Shown in pieces: positions 43,438 to 54,027 of a stretch of 64,000 nt of DNA. Both the position numbers and the translations under genes were made by a program. The notes beneath the pieces are model-generated. The model was not told the origin of the DNA and did no database searches. It saw only the letters and a program-made list of their open reading frames with translations. The stretch is taken from assembly GCA_030432755.1 (NCBI GenBank), contig JAUILZ010000008.1:62001-126000 (forward strand), read 5' to 3'. Source of the stretch: Gammaproteobacteria bacterium. Lineage in GTDB: Bacteria; Pseudomonadota; Gammaproteobacteria; Arenicellales; Poriferihabitantaceae. Position 1 is the stretch's first letter, and each line of letters begins with the position of its first letter.

Positions 43438-44369
43438 TTCAGCAAGGCCAGTAGCGGATGGTGTATCTCACCTCGGGAGATATCCGCCTCCCTGATTTCA
43501 TATACTGTTTCAATGGACTGCCTCGCTTCAGACACCCCAAACCCGCTTCCGCTCAGGATCTGTTCATAGCTCAGAGTGTGCAGATCGTTGAAGCCGCTCG
43601 AAAAATCAAATTCCTCGCCCTCGATTTTCAGGGCCCGGAACGGAATGTTTTCGCGACCCAGCGTCTTCAGATCTCTCGCATCCGTGGATAGATACCACGT
43701 TACTACTGCATTTTCATATTCAACCATTCCACCAACACTGCTTCCGATCTTTCTGTGAACTTCTACGTGTTGGCTGGGACCAAACACCCACCCGAGCATA
43801 TCGAAAAAATGCACACCAATATTCGTTACAACTCCGCCCGACTTGTGCTCCTGTCCTTTCCACGAGATGTCATACCATCTTCCTCTCGGCGTGATGTAAG
43901 TCAGTTCGACGGAGTACTTCTTTCTTGATGTCTGCTGACTGATCCGCTCCCGTAAACGGATTACGTTTGGGTGTACCCTAAGTTGCAGTATCGCATTGAG
44001 TCTTTTACCCGTTTCTCGCTCCAGTTCTTCGATACCATCCAGATTCCAGGGGTTTATGACAAGTGGTTTCTCGCAAACAACATCACAGTCCGAGCGCAAG
44101 CCGAAGCGGATGTGCGCATCGTGCAGGTAGTTTGGTGAACAGATCGATATGTAGTCCAACTTGTCAGGCGACTTCCGGATCTTGTAGACATGTCTGTCGA
44201 GTCGCTCGAATTCAGTGAAAAACGCAGCTTCGGGAAAATAGCTGTCAATTATGCCAACGGAGTCACTGGGATCCATGGCGGCAACGACCCGGTTTCCGGT
44301 CTCCTTGATCGCTTTCAAGTGCCTGGGCGCAACATATCCGCCGACGCCGATTACCGCGAAATTTTTCAT
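43434..44369 (-). CDS. WbpB/WlbA-type UDP-GlcNAcA 3-dehydrogenase (Gfo/Idh/MocA family)
   Basis: The 311-residue oxidoreductase opens [18 protein letters not shown], a Rossmann start, and has the family motif [13 protein letters not shown] and the central [20 protein letters not shown] with a conserved His. The VAPRHL variant is the WlbA/WbpB signature. It oxidises C3 of UDP-GlcNAc uronic acid. Missing here are the C6 dehydrogenase (WbpA) and the aminotransferase (WbpE), so the sugar pathway is incomplete in this window. Confidence 0.9.
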   Translation of the reverse strand: MKNFAVIGVGGYVAPRHLKAIKETGNRVVAAMDPSDSVGIIDSYFPEAAFFTEFERLDRHVYKIRKSPDKLDYISICSPNYLHDAHIRFGLRSDCDVVCEKPLVINPWNLDGIEELERETGKRLNAILQLRVHPNVIRLRERISQQTSRKKYSVELTYITPRGRWYDISWKGQEHKSGGVVTNIGVHFFDMLGWVFGPSQHVEVHRKIGSSVGGMVEYENAVVTWYLSTDARDLKTLGRENIPFRALKIEGEEFDFSSGFNDLHTLSYEQILSGSGFGVSEARQSIETVYEIREADISRGEIHHPLLALLK

Positions 44370-44530
44370 TTTATCCTGCTAGTCAATGGACTCCGGCGGG
44401 CGCGACACCGTCCGACGCCCGCCACCCCCGTAGGATGCAGGATTTAACCAGTAATGAAGCGGCCAGACAACACGGGCCTCGTTGGCGGGTTCGAGGCCCA
44501 AGAGGCCCGACCTTTCGATTGTCCGCGCCG
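44370..44530. other. 161-base gap with two hairpins between the glycan island and clpB
   Basis: GGCGGGCG (44395-44402) pairs with CGCCCGCC (44416-44423). GGGCCTCG (44474-44481) pairs with CGAGGCCC (44492-44499). Neither has a T run. The second lies 32 bases past the clpB stop and may end clpB transcription. The GC level rises here towards clpB, marking the edge of the AT-richer island. Confidence 0.55.
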
Positions 44531-47104
44531 TTATCCTGTGAAAGCGATCTTCCTGTCTACGACCACCACCCGGACCATGGATCCCTCGCCGAAATTTCCC
44601 GCCAAAATCTCCTGCGCCAACGGATTCTCCACCTGCTGCTGAATCGCGCGCTTGAGCGGCCGCGCACCGTAGACCGGGTCGAAACCCGCCTCGGCGAGGA
44701 GATCAAGCGCCTCGTCAGTGAGTTCCAGCGTGATGTCGCGGCTCTTCAGGCGCCGCTTCAGGTATTCCACCTGGATTTCCGCAATCTGCTTTAGCTGGTC
44801 CTTTTCCAGCGGGTGGAACACCGTGATGTCGTCAATTCGGTTGAGGAATTCCGGGCGGAAATGGCCGCCGACGACTTCCATCACCGCGTTTTTCATCCGG
44901 TCGTAGTTACCCTCCCCCGCCATTTCCTGGATCATTTGTGAGCCCAGGTTGGAGGTCATGACGATGACCGTGTTGCGGAAGTCCACGGTGCGGCCCTGGC
45001 CGTCCGTGAGGCGGCCGTCGTCCAGAACCTGGAGGAGTACGTTGAACACGTCGGCATGGGCCTTTTCCACCTCGTCCAGCAGGATCACGGAGTACGGCCG
45101 GCGGCGCACCGCCTCGGTGAGGTAGCCGCCTTCCTCGTAGCCGACGTATCCTGGGGGGGCCCCGATGAGCCTGGCCACGGAGTGCTTCTCCATGAACTCG
45201 GACATGTCTATGCGCACCATGGATTCGTCGGTGTCGAAGAGGAATTCCGCGAGTGCCTTGGTAAGCTCGGTCTTGCCCACGCCGGTGGGCCCGAGGAACA
45301 GGAAGGAGCCGTAGGGGCGATTGGGGTCGGAGAGCCCGGCCCGGGAGCGGCGGATCGCGTTGGACACCGCCCTGATCGCCTCCTCCTGGCCGATCACGCG
45401 CTTGTGCAGGTTTTCCTCCATGGAGAGCAGCTTCTCGCGCTCGCCCTCCATCATCTTGGATACGGGAATCCCGGTCCAGCGTGACACCACCTCGGCGATC
45501 TCGTCCTCGGTGACGTTGCTGCGCAGCAGCGTGGTCTCGGTCTCGCTCGCGGCGTCGGCGCTGGCGAGTTGCTTCTCCAGCTCGGGAATCTTGCCGTACT
45601 GCAGCTCGGACATCCGCTGCAGGTCCCCTGCGCGGCGCGCCGCCTCGAACTCGGTGCGCACCCGGTCGAGTTCCTCCTTGATGTGCTGGCTGCCCTGTAC
45701 CGCTGATTTCTCGGCGTTCCAGATCTCCTCGAGGTCGGCGTACTCCTTCTCCAGCTTGCCGATCTCCTCGCCAAGCGCGTCGAGGCGTTTCTTCGATGCC
45801 GCGTCGCTCTCCTTCTTCAGCGCCTCCTGCTCCATCTTGAGCTGGATGATGCGCCGCTCGAGGCGGTCCATGGCCTCGGGCTTGGAATCGATCTCCATGC
45901 GGATGCGGCTCGCGGCCTCGTCCACGAGGTCGATGGCCTTGTCCGGCAGGTTGCGGTCGGTGATGTAGCGGTGCGAAAGCGTCGCCGCGGCGACGATGGC
46001 GGGGTCGGTGATATCCACCCCGTGGTGCACCTCGTAGCGTTCCTTGAGTCCGCGCAGGATGGCGATGGTGTCCTCCACCGAGGGCTCGTCCACCAGCACC
46101 TTCTGGAAGCGGCGCTCGAGCGCGGCGTCCTTCTCCACGTACTTGCGGTACTCGTCCAGGGTGGTGGCGCCGACGCAATGCAGTTCGCCCCGCGCGAGCG
46201 CCGGCTTGAGCATGTTGCCGGCGTCCATGGCGCCCTCGGCCTTGCCCGCGCCCACCATGGTATGCAGCTCGTCGATGAAGAGGATGATCTGCCCCTCCTG
46301 CTTGGCGAGATCGTTGAGGACGGCCTTCAGCCGCTCCTCGAATTCGCCACGGTACTTGGCGCCCGCGAGCAGCGAGCCCATGTCGAGGGACAGCACGCGC
46401 TTGCCGCGCATGCCTTCCGGCACCTCCCCGTTGACGATGCGCTGCGCCAGGCCCTCGATGATGGCGGTCTTGCCCACGCCAGGTTCGCCGATCAGCACCG
46501 GGTTGTTCTTTGTGCGCCGCTGCAGTACCTGGATCGCGCGGCGTATCTCCTCGTCGCGGCCGATCACCGGATCGAGCTTGCCCTGTTCGGCGCGCTCGGT
46601 GACGTCGATGGTGTACTTCTCCAGCGCCTGGCGCTGGTCCTCGGCGTTGGGATCGTCCACGCTCTGGCCGCCGCGCATGTTCTCGATAGCCTTCTCGATG
46701 CCGTTTTTCGAGGCCCCGGCCTCACGCAGCAGCTTGCCCAGCGTACCCTTGTCGTCGAGCGCGGCAAGCACGAAGAGTTCGCTCGCGATGTACTGGTCCT
46801 TGCGCTTCTGCGCGACCTGGTCGGTGACGTTGAGCAGCTTGCCGAGATCGTTGGAAATGTGGATCTCGCCCTGGTTACCCTCCACCTGGGGCAGGCGGTC
46901 CAGCGCCTCGCCGATGGCCGAACGCAGGCGGTTCGCGTTGACCCCCGCGCTGGTGAGCAGGTGGCGGATACTGCCGCCGTCCTGGTCCAGCATGGCCAGC
47001 ATCAGGTGCACCGGTTCGATGAACTGGTGGTTGCGCCCGAGCGCCGTGCTCTGGGCCTCGCCCAGCGCAAGCTGGAACCTGGACGTCAGCTTGTCCATTC
47101 TCAT
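44531..47104 (-). CDS. clpB: ClpB disaggregase
   Basis: ClpB is a hexameric AAA+ chaperone that works with DnaK to rescue aggregated proteins. The 857-residue protein has the full layout: an N-domain ([22 protein letters not shown]..), first AAA+ with GEPGVGKTA and IILFIDELH, a middle coiled-coil domain (about 400-520), second AAA+ with GPTGVGKTE and [11 protein letters not shown], and the C-terminal domain. The start [10 protein letters not shown] matches the usual N-terminus. A sigma-32 promoter lies at 47144-47175. Its right neighbour on the same strand is rimO. Confidence 0.97.
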   Translation of the reverse strand: MRMDKLTSRFQLALGEAQSTALGRNHQFIEPVHLMLAMLDQDGGSIRHLLTSAGVNANRLRSAIGEALDRLPQVEGNQGEIHISNDLGKLLNVTDQVAQKRKDQYIASELFVLAALDDKGTLGKLLREAGASKNGIEKAIENMRGGQSVDDPNAEDQRQALEKYTIDVTERAEQGKLDPVIGRDEEIRRAIQVLQRRTKNNPVLIGEPGVGKTAIIEGLAQRIVNGEVPEGMRGKRVLSLDMGSLLAGAKYRGEFEERLKAVLNDLAKQEGQIILFIDELHTMVGAGKAEGAMDAGNMLKPALARGELHCVGATTLDEYRKYVEKDAALERRFQKVLVDEPSVEDTIAILRGLKERYEVHHGVDITDPAIVAAATLSHRYITDRNLPDKAIDLVDEAASRIRMEIDSKPEAMDRLERRIIQLKMEQEALKKESDAASKKRLDALGEEIGKLEKEYADLEEIWNAEKSAVQGSQHIKEELDRVRTEFEAARRAGDLQRMSELQYGKIPELEKQLASADAASETETTLLRSNVTEDEIAEVVSRWTGIPVSKMMEGEREKLLSMEENLHKRVIGQEEAIRAVSNAIRRSRAGLSDPNRPYGSFLFLGPTGVGKTELTKALAEFLFDTDESMVRIDMSEFMEKHSVARLIGAPPGYVGYEEGGYLTEAVRRRPYSVILLDEVEKAHADVFNVLLQVLDDGRLTDGQGRTVDFRNTVIVMTSNLGSQMIQEMAGEGNYDRMKNAVMEVVGGHFRPEFLNRIDDITVFHPLEKDQLKQIAEIQVEYLKRRLKSRDITLELTDEALDLLAEAGFDPVYGARPLKRAIQQQVENPLAQEILAGNFGEGSMVRVVVVDRKIAFTG

Positions 47105-47143
47105 GACTGAAAACTCCGCAAAAAGGTTCTTATTACCCTCCGG

Positions 47144-47175
47144 TAAATGGGGTTTTTATGCGCCGTATTCAATCG
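47144..47175 (-). promoter_or_regulatory. Sigma-32 heat-shock promoter of clpB
   Basis: On the minus strand CGATTGAA (47168-47175) stands 15 bases ahead of CCCCATTTA (47144-47152). The second is an exact sigma-32 -10 (CCCCATnT) and the first matches CTTGAA with one change. It starts about 40-70 bases before clpB and its -35 overlaps the last codons of rimO. Confidence 0.8.
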
Positions 47176-48518
47176 GCGCCAGGTGAGTATTTATGCGCAG
47201 GTTCCGCTACCAGGTCGTACTCTGACGAGCCGGTGATGCGCACCGCGACGATGTCTCCGGGAGCCAGTTCAGGACCGGGATTCTCCACCGTCACAACACC
47301 ATCCACCTCGGGCGCGTCGCCGCGGGTCCGGGCGATGGCCACGCCGTCTTCGATGGTGTCGACAATGACGTCCTGAGTACTACCCACCTTCGCCGCCAGG
47401 CGGGTGGCGGATATCTCCTGCTGCGCCGCCATGAAGCGGTGATAGCGTTCCTCGCGCAGCGCCTCGGGCACCGGGTCCGGCAAATCGTTGGCGGCAGCTC
47501 CTTCCACGTCGGAATAGGTGAAGCAACCGGCGCGATCGATCCCGGCCTCGGCGATGAAGTCCAGCAATTCCTCGAAATCTTCCTCGGTCTCTCCCGGAAA
47601 GCCGACGATGAACGTGCTGCGGATGGTGATGTCCGGGCAGATCTCGCGCCACTGGCGGATGCGGTCCAGTACCTTCTCCGCATGCGCGGGCCGGTGCATC
47701 GCCTTGAGCACGCTCCGGCTCGCATGCTGGAACGGGATATCGAGATAGGGCAACACCAGACCCTCGGCCATCAGCGGCACGAGGTCGTCAACGTGCGGAT
47801 ACGGGTATACGTAGTGCAGCCGCACCCATGCACCAAGCCCGCCCAGCGCGCGCGCCAGGTCCTGGACATGGGAACGTATGGGTCGCGCGCCGTGGAACTC
47901 GGTCCGATAGCGGATGTCCAGGCCGTAGGCGCTGGTGTCCTGGGACACCACCAGCAGTTCCTTCACCCCGGCACGCACCAGCGCCTCCGCTTCCGCGAGC
48001 ACCGAGGCCGCCCCGCGGCTCACCAGCTTGCCGCGCATGCTGGGGATGATGCAGAAACTGCAATGGTGATTGCAGCCCTCGGAGATCTTCAGGTAGGCGT
48101 AGTGTCGCGGGGTCAGCTTGAGGCCTCCGGGCGGCACGAGGTCAACGTAGGGGTCGTGCACGGGCGGCAGGTGGTCGTGCACCGCGGCCATGACGGCCTC
48201 CGTGGCTTGTGGGCCGGTGACGGCGAGCACGTTGGGGTAGTTCTCGCGCACCATGTCGCCGCGGGCGCCGAGGCAGCCGGTGACGATCACCTTGCCGTTC
48301 TCGTCCAGGGCCTCGCCGATGGCCCCCAGGGATTCGGCCACGGCGTCATCGATAAAGCCGCAGGTATTGACGATGACGAGATCCGCGCCCGCGTAGTCAG
48401 CCGCCATCTCGTAGCCCTGCACCCGGAGCTCGGTGAGGATGCGCTCGGAATCCACCGTGGCCTTGGGGCAGCCGAGGCTGACGAAACCGATGCGGCCGGG
48501 TGCGTTGGCTGGGACCAT
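47169..48518 (-). CDS. rimO: Ribosomal protein S12 methylthiotransferase
   Basis: RimO is a radical-SAM enzyme that methylthiolates Asp88 of ribosomal protein S12. The 449-residue protein has the UPF0004 N-domain ([36 protein letters not shown]), the radical-SAM cysteines CNHHCSFC within [21 protein letters not shown], and a C-terminal TRAM domain (to about 445). The LGCPK and KISEGC motifs separate RimO from MiaB. The stop overlaps the -35 region of the clpB promoter. Confidence 0.96.
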   Translation of the reverse strand: MVPANAPGRIGFVSLGCPKATVDSERILTELRVQGYEMAADYAGADLVIVNTCGFIDDAVAESLGAIGEALDENGKVIVTGCLGARGDMVRENYPNVLAVTGPQATEAVMAAVHDHLPPVHDPYVDLVPPGGLKLTPRHYAYLKISEGCNHHCSFCIIPSMRGKLVSRGAASVLAEAEALVRAGVKELLVVSQDTSAYGLDIRYRTEFHGARPIRSHVQDLARALGGLGAWVRLHYVYPYPHVDDLVPLMAEGLVLPYLDIPFQHASRSVLKAMHRPAHAEKVLDRIRQWREICPDITIRSTFIVGFPGETEEDFEELLDFIAEAGIDRAGCFTYSDVEGAAANDLPDPVPEALREERYHRFMAAQQEISATRLAAKVGSTQDVIVDTIEDGVAIARTRGDAPEVDGVVTVENPGPELAPGDIVAVRITGSSEYDLVAEPAHKYSPGAD

Positions 48519-48521
48519 GAT

Positions 48522-49343
48522 TCAGTAGAGCGACGACACCAGGCCCATCTGGTGCTTGATGGTGCTGCCGAGTTCCTCCACCGAGAAATTGGTGGAGTCG
48601 CAGAAGGGAATGTTGTTGCGCCGGAACATGGTCTCCGCCTGGGCCACGTCCTCGCGGCAGCGCCCTAGGGAGGCATATTCGCTGCCGGGGCGCCGCTCGG
48701 TACGGATCTGGTGCAGGCGTAGCGGGTCGATGGTGAGCCCGAACGCCTTGTCACGGAACGGCATCAGCGGCTCCGGCAGGCGACTGCCGGAGAAATCCTC
48801 CTCCGTCAGTGGGTAATTGGCGGCGTAGAAACCGAAATGCAGCGCGAGATAAAGGCAGGTGGGCGTCTTGCCCGAGCGCGAGGCGCCAATAAGGATCAGG
48901 CTCGCCTTGCTGTAATCCGCCGGGTGCAGGCCGTCATCGCAGTGCATCGCAAAATTCACCGCGTCGATTCTATTGGTGTATTCCTTGAAGTCCGAGATGC
49001 TGTGGGACTGTCCCGGCTTGTGAGACGAAGGCTGCCCCAACACCCGCTCCATGCGCGCGATGAACGGCGACAGCAGGTCGAAGATCTCCGCCTCGGCCGT
49101 GTCCAGGGTCTCGTTGAACGCCTCATCGACGAAGGTGGTGAACACCAGCGGCCGGCAACCGGCCGCCTCGCCTGCGCGGTTGATGGTCTCCACCGCTTCG
49201 CGTGCCTTTTCGTGGCTGTCGATGAATGGCAGGGCCCGCTGCTGAAAGCCGGTGTCCGGGAACTGGCTGAGCAGCGTGTGGCTGAGGGTCTCCGCGGTCA
49301 GGCCGCTGCGGTCGGAGATGATGAAAACGGGGCGACGGGACAA
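48522..49343 (-). CDS. ppsR: PEP synthase regulatory protein (kinase/pyrophosphorylase)
   Basis: PpsR both inactivates PEP synthase by ADP-dependent phosphorylation and reactivates it by phosphate-dependent removal. The 273 residues from a TTG at 49343 (LSRRPVFIISDRSGLTAETL) match E. coli PpsR in length (277). The P-loop-like motif is GASRSGKTPT. A longer frame to 49496 would run into the ppsA leader and is unlikely. Its end, FSVEELGSTIKHQM, is typical. It lies divergent to ppsA, the standard arrangement. Confidence 0.93.
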   Translation of the reverse strand: MSRRPVFIISDRSGLTAETLSHTLLSQFPDTGFQQRALPFIDSHEKAREAVETINRAGEAAGCRPLVFTTFVDEAFNETLDTAEAEIFDLLSPFIARMERVLGQPSSHKPGQSHSISDFKEYTNRIDAVNFAMHCDDGLHPADYSKASLILIGASRSGKTPTCLYLALHFGFYAANYPLTEEDFSGSRLPEPLMPFRDKAFGLTIDPLRLHQIRTERRPGSEYASLGRCREDVAQAETMFRRNNIPFCDSTNFSVEELGSTIKHQMGLVSSLY

Positions 49344-49513
49344 GGTCTGAGAGGCTGGCGGGGAGGCAGAATTATACGCGATGCGGGGCGTTTCACTGCC
49401 TCGTCGGGCCGCCGCCGGCCCAGTGGACGCTCGAGTTCCCTCCCCGGTATGTACAGGTGCTGCCCCATCCCGCGGCTGATAGAATCCGGCCTCCATTTTT
49501 CTGATTCAGCACC

Positions 49514-51862
49514 GTGAACGATTGGATTGTCTGGTTTCGCGACCTGGGAATGGATGACGTTCCCCGGGTCGGCGGCAAGAATGCGTCCCTCGGGGAGATG
49601 ATCGCCAACCTCTCGGCCGCCGGCATCCAGGTGCCCAATGGCTTTGCCACTACCGCGGACGCCTACCGCGCCTTCATCAGCCACGAGGGGCTGGATGCCC
49701 GGATCAATGCGATCCTCGACGGGCTCGACGTGGATGACGTCGGCGAGCTGCGCGAAGCCGGAACGAGCATCCGGGAGCTGGTCATGGGCCATCCGCTTCC
49801 GGCGGAACTGGAGCAGTCCATTCGTGAAGCCTACGCAACGCTGGGCGGCAGCGTGGCGGTGCGCTCTTCGGCCACCGCGGAGGACCTGCCCGAGGCCTCA
49901 TTCGCCGGCCAGCAGGAGAGCTTCCTCAACGTCAGTGGTATCGACGACGTCCTCGCCCGGGTGCGCGAAGTATTCGCCTCGCTGTTCAACGACCGCGCCA
50001 TCGCCTACCGCGTCCACCAGGGCTTCGCCCATGCCGACGTCGCCCTGTCGGCGGGCATCCAGCGCATGGTGCGCAGCGATCTCGGCGCGAGCGGCGTCAT
50101 GTTCACCATCGATACCGAGTCGGGCTTCGAGGACGCGGTCTTCATCACTGCATCCTGGGGCCTCGGTGAATGCGTGGTCCAGGGCTCGGTCAACCCGGAC
50201 GAGTTCTACGTCTACAAGCCCGCCCTCGCCGCGAACCGGCCCGCGATCCTGCGGCGCACCCGGGGCTCGAAGCTGATCAAGATGGTTTATGCCGGGCCGG
50301 GTGCGGACAAGCCTGTCAGCATTGTCGACGTGGACCTGGCAGAGCAGCGCAAATTTTCCCTCACCGACGAGGACGTCACCGCCCTCGCGCGCATGGCGGT
50401 CACCATCGGCGAGCACTACGGCCGTCCCATGGACATCGAATGGGGCAAGGACGGCGAGACCGGCGAACTCATGATCCTCCAGGCGCGCCCGGAAACCGTG
50501 CGCAGCCGGGACAGCGGCCGCACCCTGGAGCGCTTTCGCCTCAAGCAGTCCGGCGAGGTGCTGGTCACCGGCCGTAGCGTGGGCCACCGTATCGGCAGCG
50601 GCAAGGTGCGCCTGGTTCCCGGCGTGGACGACCTGCACAAGGTGGAGCCCGGTGACGTGCTCGTCACCGACATGACCGATCCCGACTGGGAGCCGGTGAT
50701 GAAGCGCGCCGCGGCGATCATCACCAACCGTGGCGGCCGCACCTGTCACGCCGCTATCATCGCCCGGGAACTGGGTGTCCCCGCCATCGTCGGCTGCGAG
50801 ACCGCCACCCGCGACCTGGCGGACGGCGCCGAGGTCACGGTATCCTGCGCAGAGGGCGACACCGGAAACGTCTATGCCGGCCTGCTGGACTACGAGGTGA
50901 CCACCACCGACCTCGAAAAGATGCCGGAGATCGGCTTCAAGATCACGATGAACGTGGGCAACCCGGAGCGCGCGTTTGCGTTCTCCCGCATTCCCAACCA
51001 CGGCGTGGGCCTTGCGCGGCTCGAGTTCATCATCAACAACACCATCGGCGTGCACCCCAAGGCGCTCCTGCAGAAGGACAGCATGGCGGAGGACCTGCGT
51101 GCCCGCATCGACGAGCGCATGGCAGGCTATGCCGACCCGCGCAGCTTCTACGTCGAGAAACTGATCGAGGGGATCGCCTCGCTGGGTGCGGCGTTCCACC
51201 CGCGGCCGGTGATCGTGCGGCTGTCCGACTTCAAGTCCAACGAGTACGCCAACCTCCTCGGTGGCAGCCTGTTCGAGCCGGACGAGGAAAACCCCATGCT
51301 CGGCTTCCGCGGCGTGTCTCGCTACATCGCCGATTCGTTCCGCGACTGTTTCGAGATGGAATGCGAGGCGGTGCGCCGGGTGCGCGACGAGATGGGCCTC
51401 ACCAACGTCGAGATCATGGTGCCCTTCGTACGTACCCTGGACGAGGCGGACGCGGTGATCAAGCTGCTCGCCGACAACGGCCTCGAGCGCGGCAAAAACG
51501 ACCTGCGCATCATCATGATGTGCGAGATCCCGTCCAACGCGGTACTCGCGGACCAGTTCCTCGAGCGCTTCGACGGCTTCTCCATCGGCTCCAACGACAT
51601 GACCCAGTTCACCCTCGGTCTCGACCGTGACTCCGCCATCATCGCCGACCTGTTCGACGAGCGCGATCCCGCGGTGCGGGAGATGCTGTCCATGGCAATC
51701 CGCGCCTGCAACCGCGCTGGCAAGTACGTCGGCATCTGCGGCCAAGGGCCGTCGGACCACCCCGACCTCGCCCAGTGGCTGATGGACGAGGGCATCGAGA
51801 GCGTGTCCCTGAACCCGGACACGGTGGTGGAAACCTGGCTTTACCTGGCGGAGAATCGCTAG
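49514..51862 (+). CDS. ppsA: Phosphoenolpyruvate synthase
   Basis: PpsA makes phosphoenolpyruvate from pyruvate with ATP giving AMP and phosphate, a gluconeogenic step. The 782-residue protein has the N-terminal ATP-grasp part ([39 protein letters not shown]), the phosphohistidine domain with [22 protein letters not shown], and the C-terminal PEP domain ([34 protein letters not shown]). It provides PEP for the pyruvyl transferase and cell-wall steps among others. It starts at GTG 49514 (or the nearby in-frame context) following CAGCACC. Confidence 0.96.
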   Translation: MNDWIVWFRDLGMDDVPRVGGKNASLGEMIANLSAAGIQVPNGFATTADAYRAFISHEGLDARINAILDGLDVDDVGELREAGTSIRELVMGHPLPAELEQSIREAYATLGGSVAVRSSATAEDLPEASFAGQQESFLNVSGIDDVLARVREVFASLFNDRAIAYRVHQGFAHADVALSAGIQRMVRSDLGASGVMFTIDTESGFEDAVFITASWGLGECVVQGSVNPDEFYVYKPALAANRPAILRRTRGSKLIKMVYAGPGADKPVSIVDVDLAEQRKFSLTDEDVTALARMAVTIGEHYGRPMDIEWGKDGETGELMILQARPETVRSRDSGRTLERFRLKQSGEVLVTGRSVGHRIGSGKVRLVPGVDDLHKVEPGDVLVTDMTDPDWEPVMKRAAAIITNRGGRTCHAAIIARELGVPAIVGCETATRDLADGAEVTVSCAEGDTGNVYAGLLDYEVTTTDLEKMPEIGFKITMNVGNPERAFAFSRIPNHGVGLARLEFIINNTIGVHPKALLQKDSMAEDLRARIDERMAGYADPRSFYVEKLIEGIASLGAAFHPRPVIVRLSDFKSNEYANLLGGSLFEPDEENPMLGFRGVSRYIADSFRDCFEMECEAVRRVRDEMGLTNVEIMVPFVRTLDEADAVIKLLADNGLERGKNDLRIIMMCEIPSNAVLADQFLERFDGFSIGSNDMTQFTLGLDRDSAIIADLFDERDPAVREMLSMAIRACNRAGKYVGICGQGPSDHPDLAQWLMDEGIESVSLNPDTVVETWLYLAENR

Positions 51863-51918
51863 CGGGCGCATTGCCCCGGGCCGCGATACACAGGGCAAGC
51901 GCTGTTTAATAGCTCGAA

Positions 51919-52036
51919 ACGCCAGCGAAGGCTGGCGTCCAGACTGCAGCACTATGCGCCCGATGGACATGGATCCCAGCCTTCGCCGGGATTTCGAGAA
52001 TGGCCCGCTAAGCAACGCCAGTGAAAGCTGGCGTCC
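51919..52036. repeat. Cluster of three short palindromes downstream of ppsA
   Basis: Two near-identical units, AACGCCAGCGAAGGCTGGCGTCCA (written here as ACGCCAGC-loop-GCTGGCGT, 51919-51938, and ACGCCAG-loop-CTGGCGT, 52015-52034), lie 96 bases apart with the shared tail TCCA. Between them ATCCCAGC...GCCGGGAT (51973-51992) forms a third dyad with one mismatch. The set lies between ppsA and gspB. It may end transcription of both strands, but no T run is present. The GGATCCC-GCCTTCGC unit is one I recall as a dispersed repeat in related genomes. Confidence 0.7.
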
Positions 52037-52061
52037 ACAATTGCGTTACCACTCTAACCCA

Positions 52062-52601
52062 TCAGGGTCGTATCAATACCGCGCGCCCGTTGACGTCCAG
52101 CATCACGCCGTCGCGGCGGATGCGGGTGATGGGATAGCCCTCCAGCAGATCGCCCTCGCGCAAAGTGTCGCTGCCCACCATGGCGAACCGCTTGTCCGGG
52201 TCGGTTGAGTAGGAGATCACGGCGAAGCGAATCTGCTGCAGGAGTTGCCGTTGCGCATTGGTGAGCGCGGGCGCGTCCGTCGCGTCGTCATTGCCGCCGG
52301 AGGCGCCCGCAGCCGCGGAATCGGCGGCCGCCGATGGCGCGGACTCCTCCTCGCCAAACAGACCCGATGTCACCTGGCGGTACCAAGAGCCCGGTCCCCA
52401 ATCCACCGCGGCACTTATCCGTTCACGATTCAGGTACCAGGACGCTACCACCACGACAGCGAGCAATGGCCAGACCAGCCAGCCCCGCCCAACTCCACGG
52501 CTCTGGTTCCGGCGTTCCTGAACCATCGCTTCCAGTGACGGCACGGTATCTTCCTGACGCTGCTGCTCCGCGCGACGAATGGCATCGAGAATGTGGGACA
52601 T
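52062..52601 (-). CDS. gspB: GspB/ExeB-like type II secretion accessory protein
   Basis: The 179-residue protein opens MSHILDAIRRAEQQRQED, a motif of the GspB family. One membrane helix (WLVWPLLAVVVVASWYL, about 41-57) anchors it, then a low-complexity Ala/Ser linker leads to a C-terminal domain with STDPDKRFAMVGSDTLREGDLLEGYPITRIRRDGVML. GspA/GspB promote assembly of the outer-membrane secretin through peptidoglycan. It overlaps gspA by 1 base. No other T2SS gene is in the window. Confidence 0.88.
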   Translation of the reverse strand: MSHILDAIRRAEQQRQEDTVPSLEAMVQERRNQSRGVGRGWLVWPLLAVVVVASWYLNRERISAAVDWGPGSWYRQVTSGLFGEEESAPSAAADSAAAGASGGNDDATDAPALTNAQRQLLQQIRFAVISYSTDPDKRFAMVGSDTLREGDLLEGYPITRIRRDGVMLDVNGRAVLIRP

Positions 52602-53767
52602 CAGTGGATATTCAAGGGCACACCCATCCGGTAAATCAGGTCGAAGCGGGAATCCGGGGAACTGACCGTTTCCCTACTGGTGGAATTGTGGCGAACATCG
52701 GGCGCCAATACCGCGGTGCGGCCCTGCCCCCCCGCCAACTGCTCTCCCACGCCGGCGACTGACGCAGACGACCCGCCGGCTCCGAACGCAGATGAGGCAG
52801 TCGGCGCAGCGGACCTGCCGGCTTCCTCGGGCCAGATTCCCGCCACGAGATTACCGATCTGTTTCTCCGTGCCCAGGTTGATCGCACCTGCCAGCAGCAC
52901 GGCGACGAGCAGGGGCGCAGTAGACAAGCGAAGCAACTGCCCTAGCCAACCCCGCGATGCCTGCCCGGGAAGCACTTCCCCTGCCACCCCGCGCACGGTG
53001 CTCCAACTGACGCGTTCATGGTCCTGGCTGAACGCAGCCATGAGCGATGCATCACAGAGCACGTTGATGAGTCGTGGTATGCCGCCCGACAGATGATGCA
53101 CCAGGCGCGTGGCGGCGCGCGAGAACAACTGTCGTTCACAGCCCGCCTGGCGCATCCGGTAGGCGATGTACTCGCGACTTTCCTGCAGCTTGAGCGGCTC
53201 CAGTCGATATCGGCCGATGATGCGCTGGGCGAGCTGGCGCAGGTCGTGGCGCGCGAGGATGGTCTCCAGTTCCGGCTGGCCGATCAGGATGATCTGCAGC
53301 AGCTTGTCGGTGGAGGTCTCGAGGTTGGTGAGGAGGCGTATCTGCTCCAGCACCTCGCGGGAGAGGTTCTGCGCCTCGTCGATGATCAGCACCGTGTGGC
53401 GACCCCTGGCATGGGATTCCAGCAGGCGCAGGTTGAGCCGGTTGATCAGCTCCCGCAGGGAGAAGTTCTTGTCCCAGGCGATGCCGAGCTCGACACAGAT
53501 CGCCTGCAGCATTTCCCGCTCGTCGATCCGCGGATTGAGCAGGAGGGCGACATCTACGTCATCCGGCAGGTGCTCGATCAGGTAGCGGCTCACCGTGGTC
53601 TTGCCGGTGCCCACCTCGCCGGTGAGCTGTACGAAGCCGCCGGACTGCTTCATCGCGTAGAGCAGGTGCGCAACCGCCTTCTTGTGGCTCGCGCTCATAT
53701 ACACCACCCGGTGATCCGGGACGATGGAAAATGGCGTGCTCTTGAAGCCGAAATAGTCCTGGTACAT
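52601..53767 (-). CDS. gspA: GspA/ExeA-like AAA ATPase
   Basis: The 388-residue protein opens MYQDYFGFKSTPFSIVPDHRVVYMSASHKKAVAHLLYAM, the ExeA hallmark. Walker A is LTGEVGTGKTTVSRYL and Walker B is TVLIIDEAQNLSREV. A membrane segment follows near residue 283 (LLRLSTAPLLVAVLLAGAINLG), and a periplasmic tail. In Aeromonas ExeA binds peptidoglycan and, with ExeB, places the secretin. It forms an operon with gspB. Confidence 0.92.
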   Translation of the reverse strand: MYQDYFGFKSTPFSIVPDHRVVYMSASHKKAVAHLLYAMKQSGGFVQLTGEVGTGKTTVSRYLIEHLPDDVDVALLLNPRIDEREMLQAICVELGIAWDKNFSLRELINRLNLRLLESHARGRHTVLIIDEAQNLSREVLEQIRLLTNLETSTDKLLQIILIGQPELETILARHDLRQLAQRIIGRYRLEPLKLQESREYIAYRMRQAGCERQLFSRAATRLVHHLSGGIPRLINVLCDASLMAAFSQDHERVSWSTVRGVAGEVLPGQASRGWLGQLLRLSTAPLLVAVLLAGAINLGTEKQIGNLVAGIWPEEAGRSAAPTASSAFGAGGSSASVAGVGEQLAGGQGRTAVLAPDVRHNSTSRETVSSPDSRFDLIYRMGVPLNIH

Positions 53768-54027
53768 GACGTTCTACGCGTTACCTGCGTTCTGGTCGCG
53801 CCTGGTTGTCGTGGCGATATCGCGCCTGCCGTTGGAAACCGCCCCTGCCGGGACGCTACCGCCTCCGGGAATGCCGGGAAGTTCCCTGGCCAACCTGGCG
53901 CCTCCTGGTTTGGTAAACCGATGTCCGGCGTATTATCATATCACCGTTTGTTTCCTGCACTCTCCGGGGCGTGAACCCCCGGTCGATTCCCGTACCGCTC
54001 CCAAGGATCCAGGCCACCCGCCCCGCG
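53768..54027. promoter_or_regulatory. Divergent region gspA/glmU with a candidate glmU promoter
   Basis: A plus-strand -35 TTGGTA (53910-53915) and -10 TATCAT (53934-53939) are 18 bases apart, about 90 bases ahead of the glmU start. TATTAT (53931) is an alternative -10 with a short spacer. No gene is supported in this stretch, and no GlmS ribozyme is expected in this group. Confidence 0.35.

Noticed and set aside
44440..44530. tRNA-like sequence with GGTTCGAGGCCC
   Set aside because: The segment lacks acceptor, D and anticodon arms; it is only a hairpin.
48522..49496. Longer PpsR starting at 49496
   Set aside because: It would place the start 18 bases from ppsA on the other strand, and the added 51 residues are low-complexity; the TTG at 49343 gives the family length.
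53768..54027. Plus-strand open frame at 53766-54197
   Set aside because: It overlaps glmU in another frame and has no recognisable sequence pattern.
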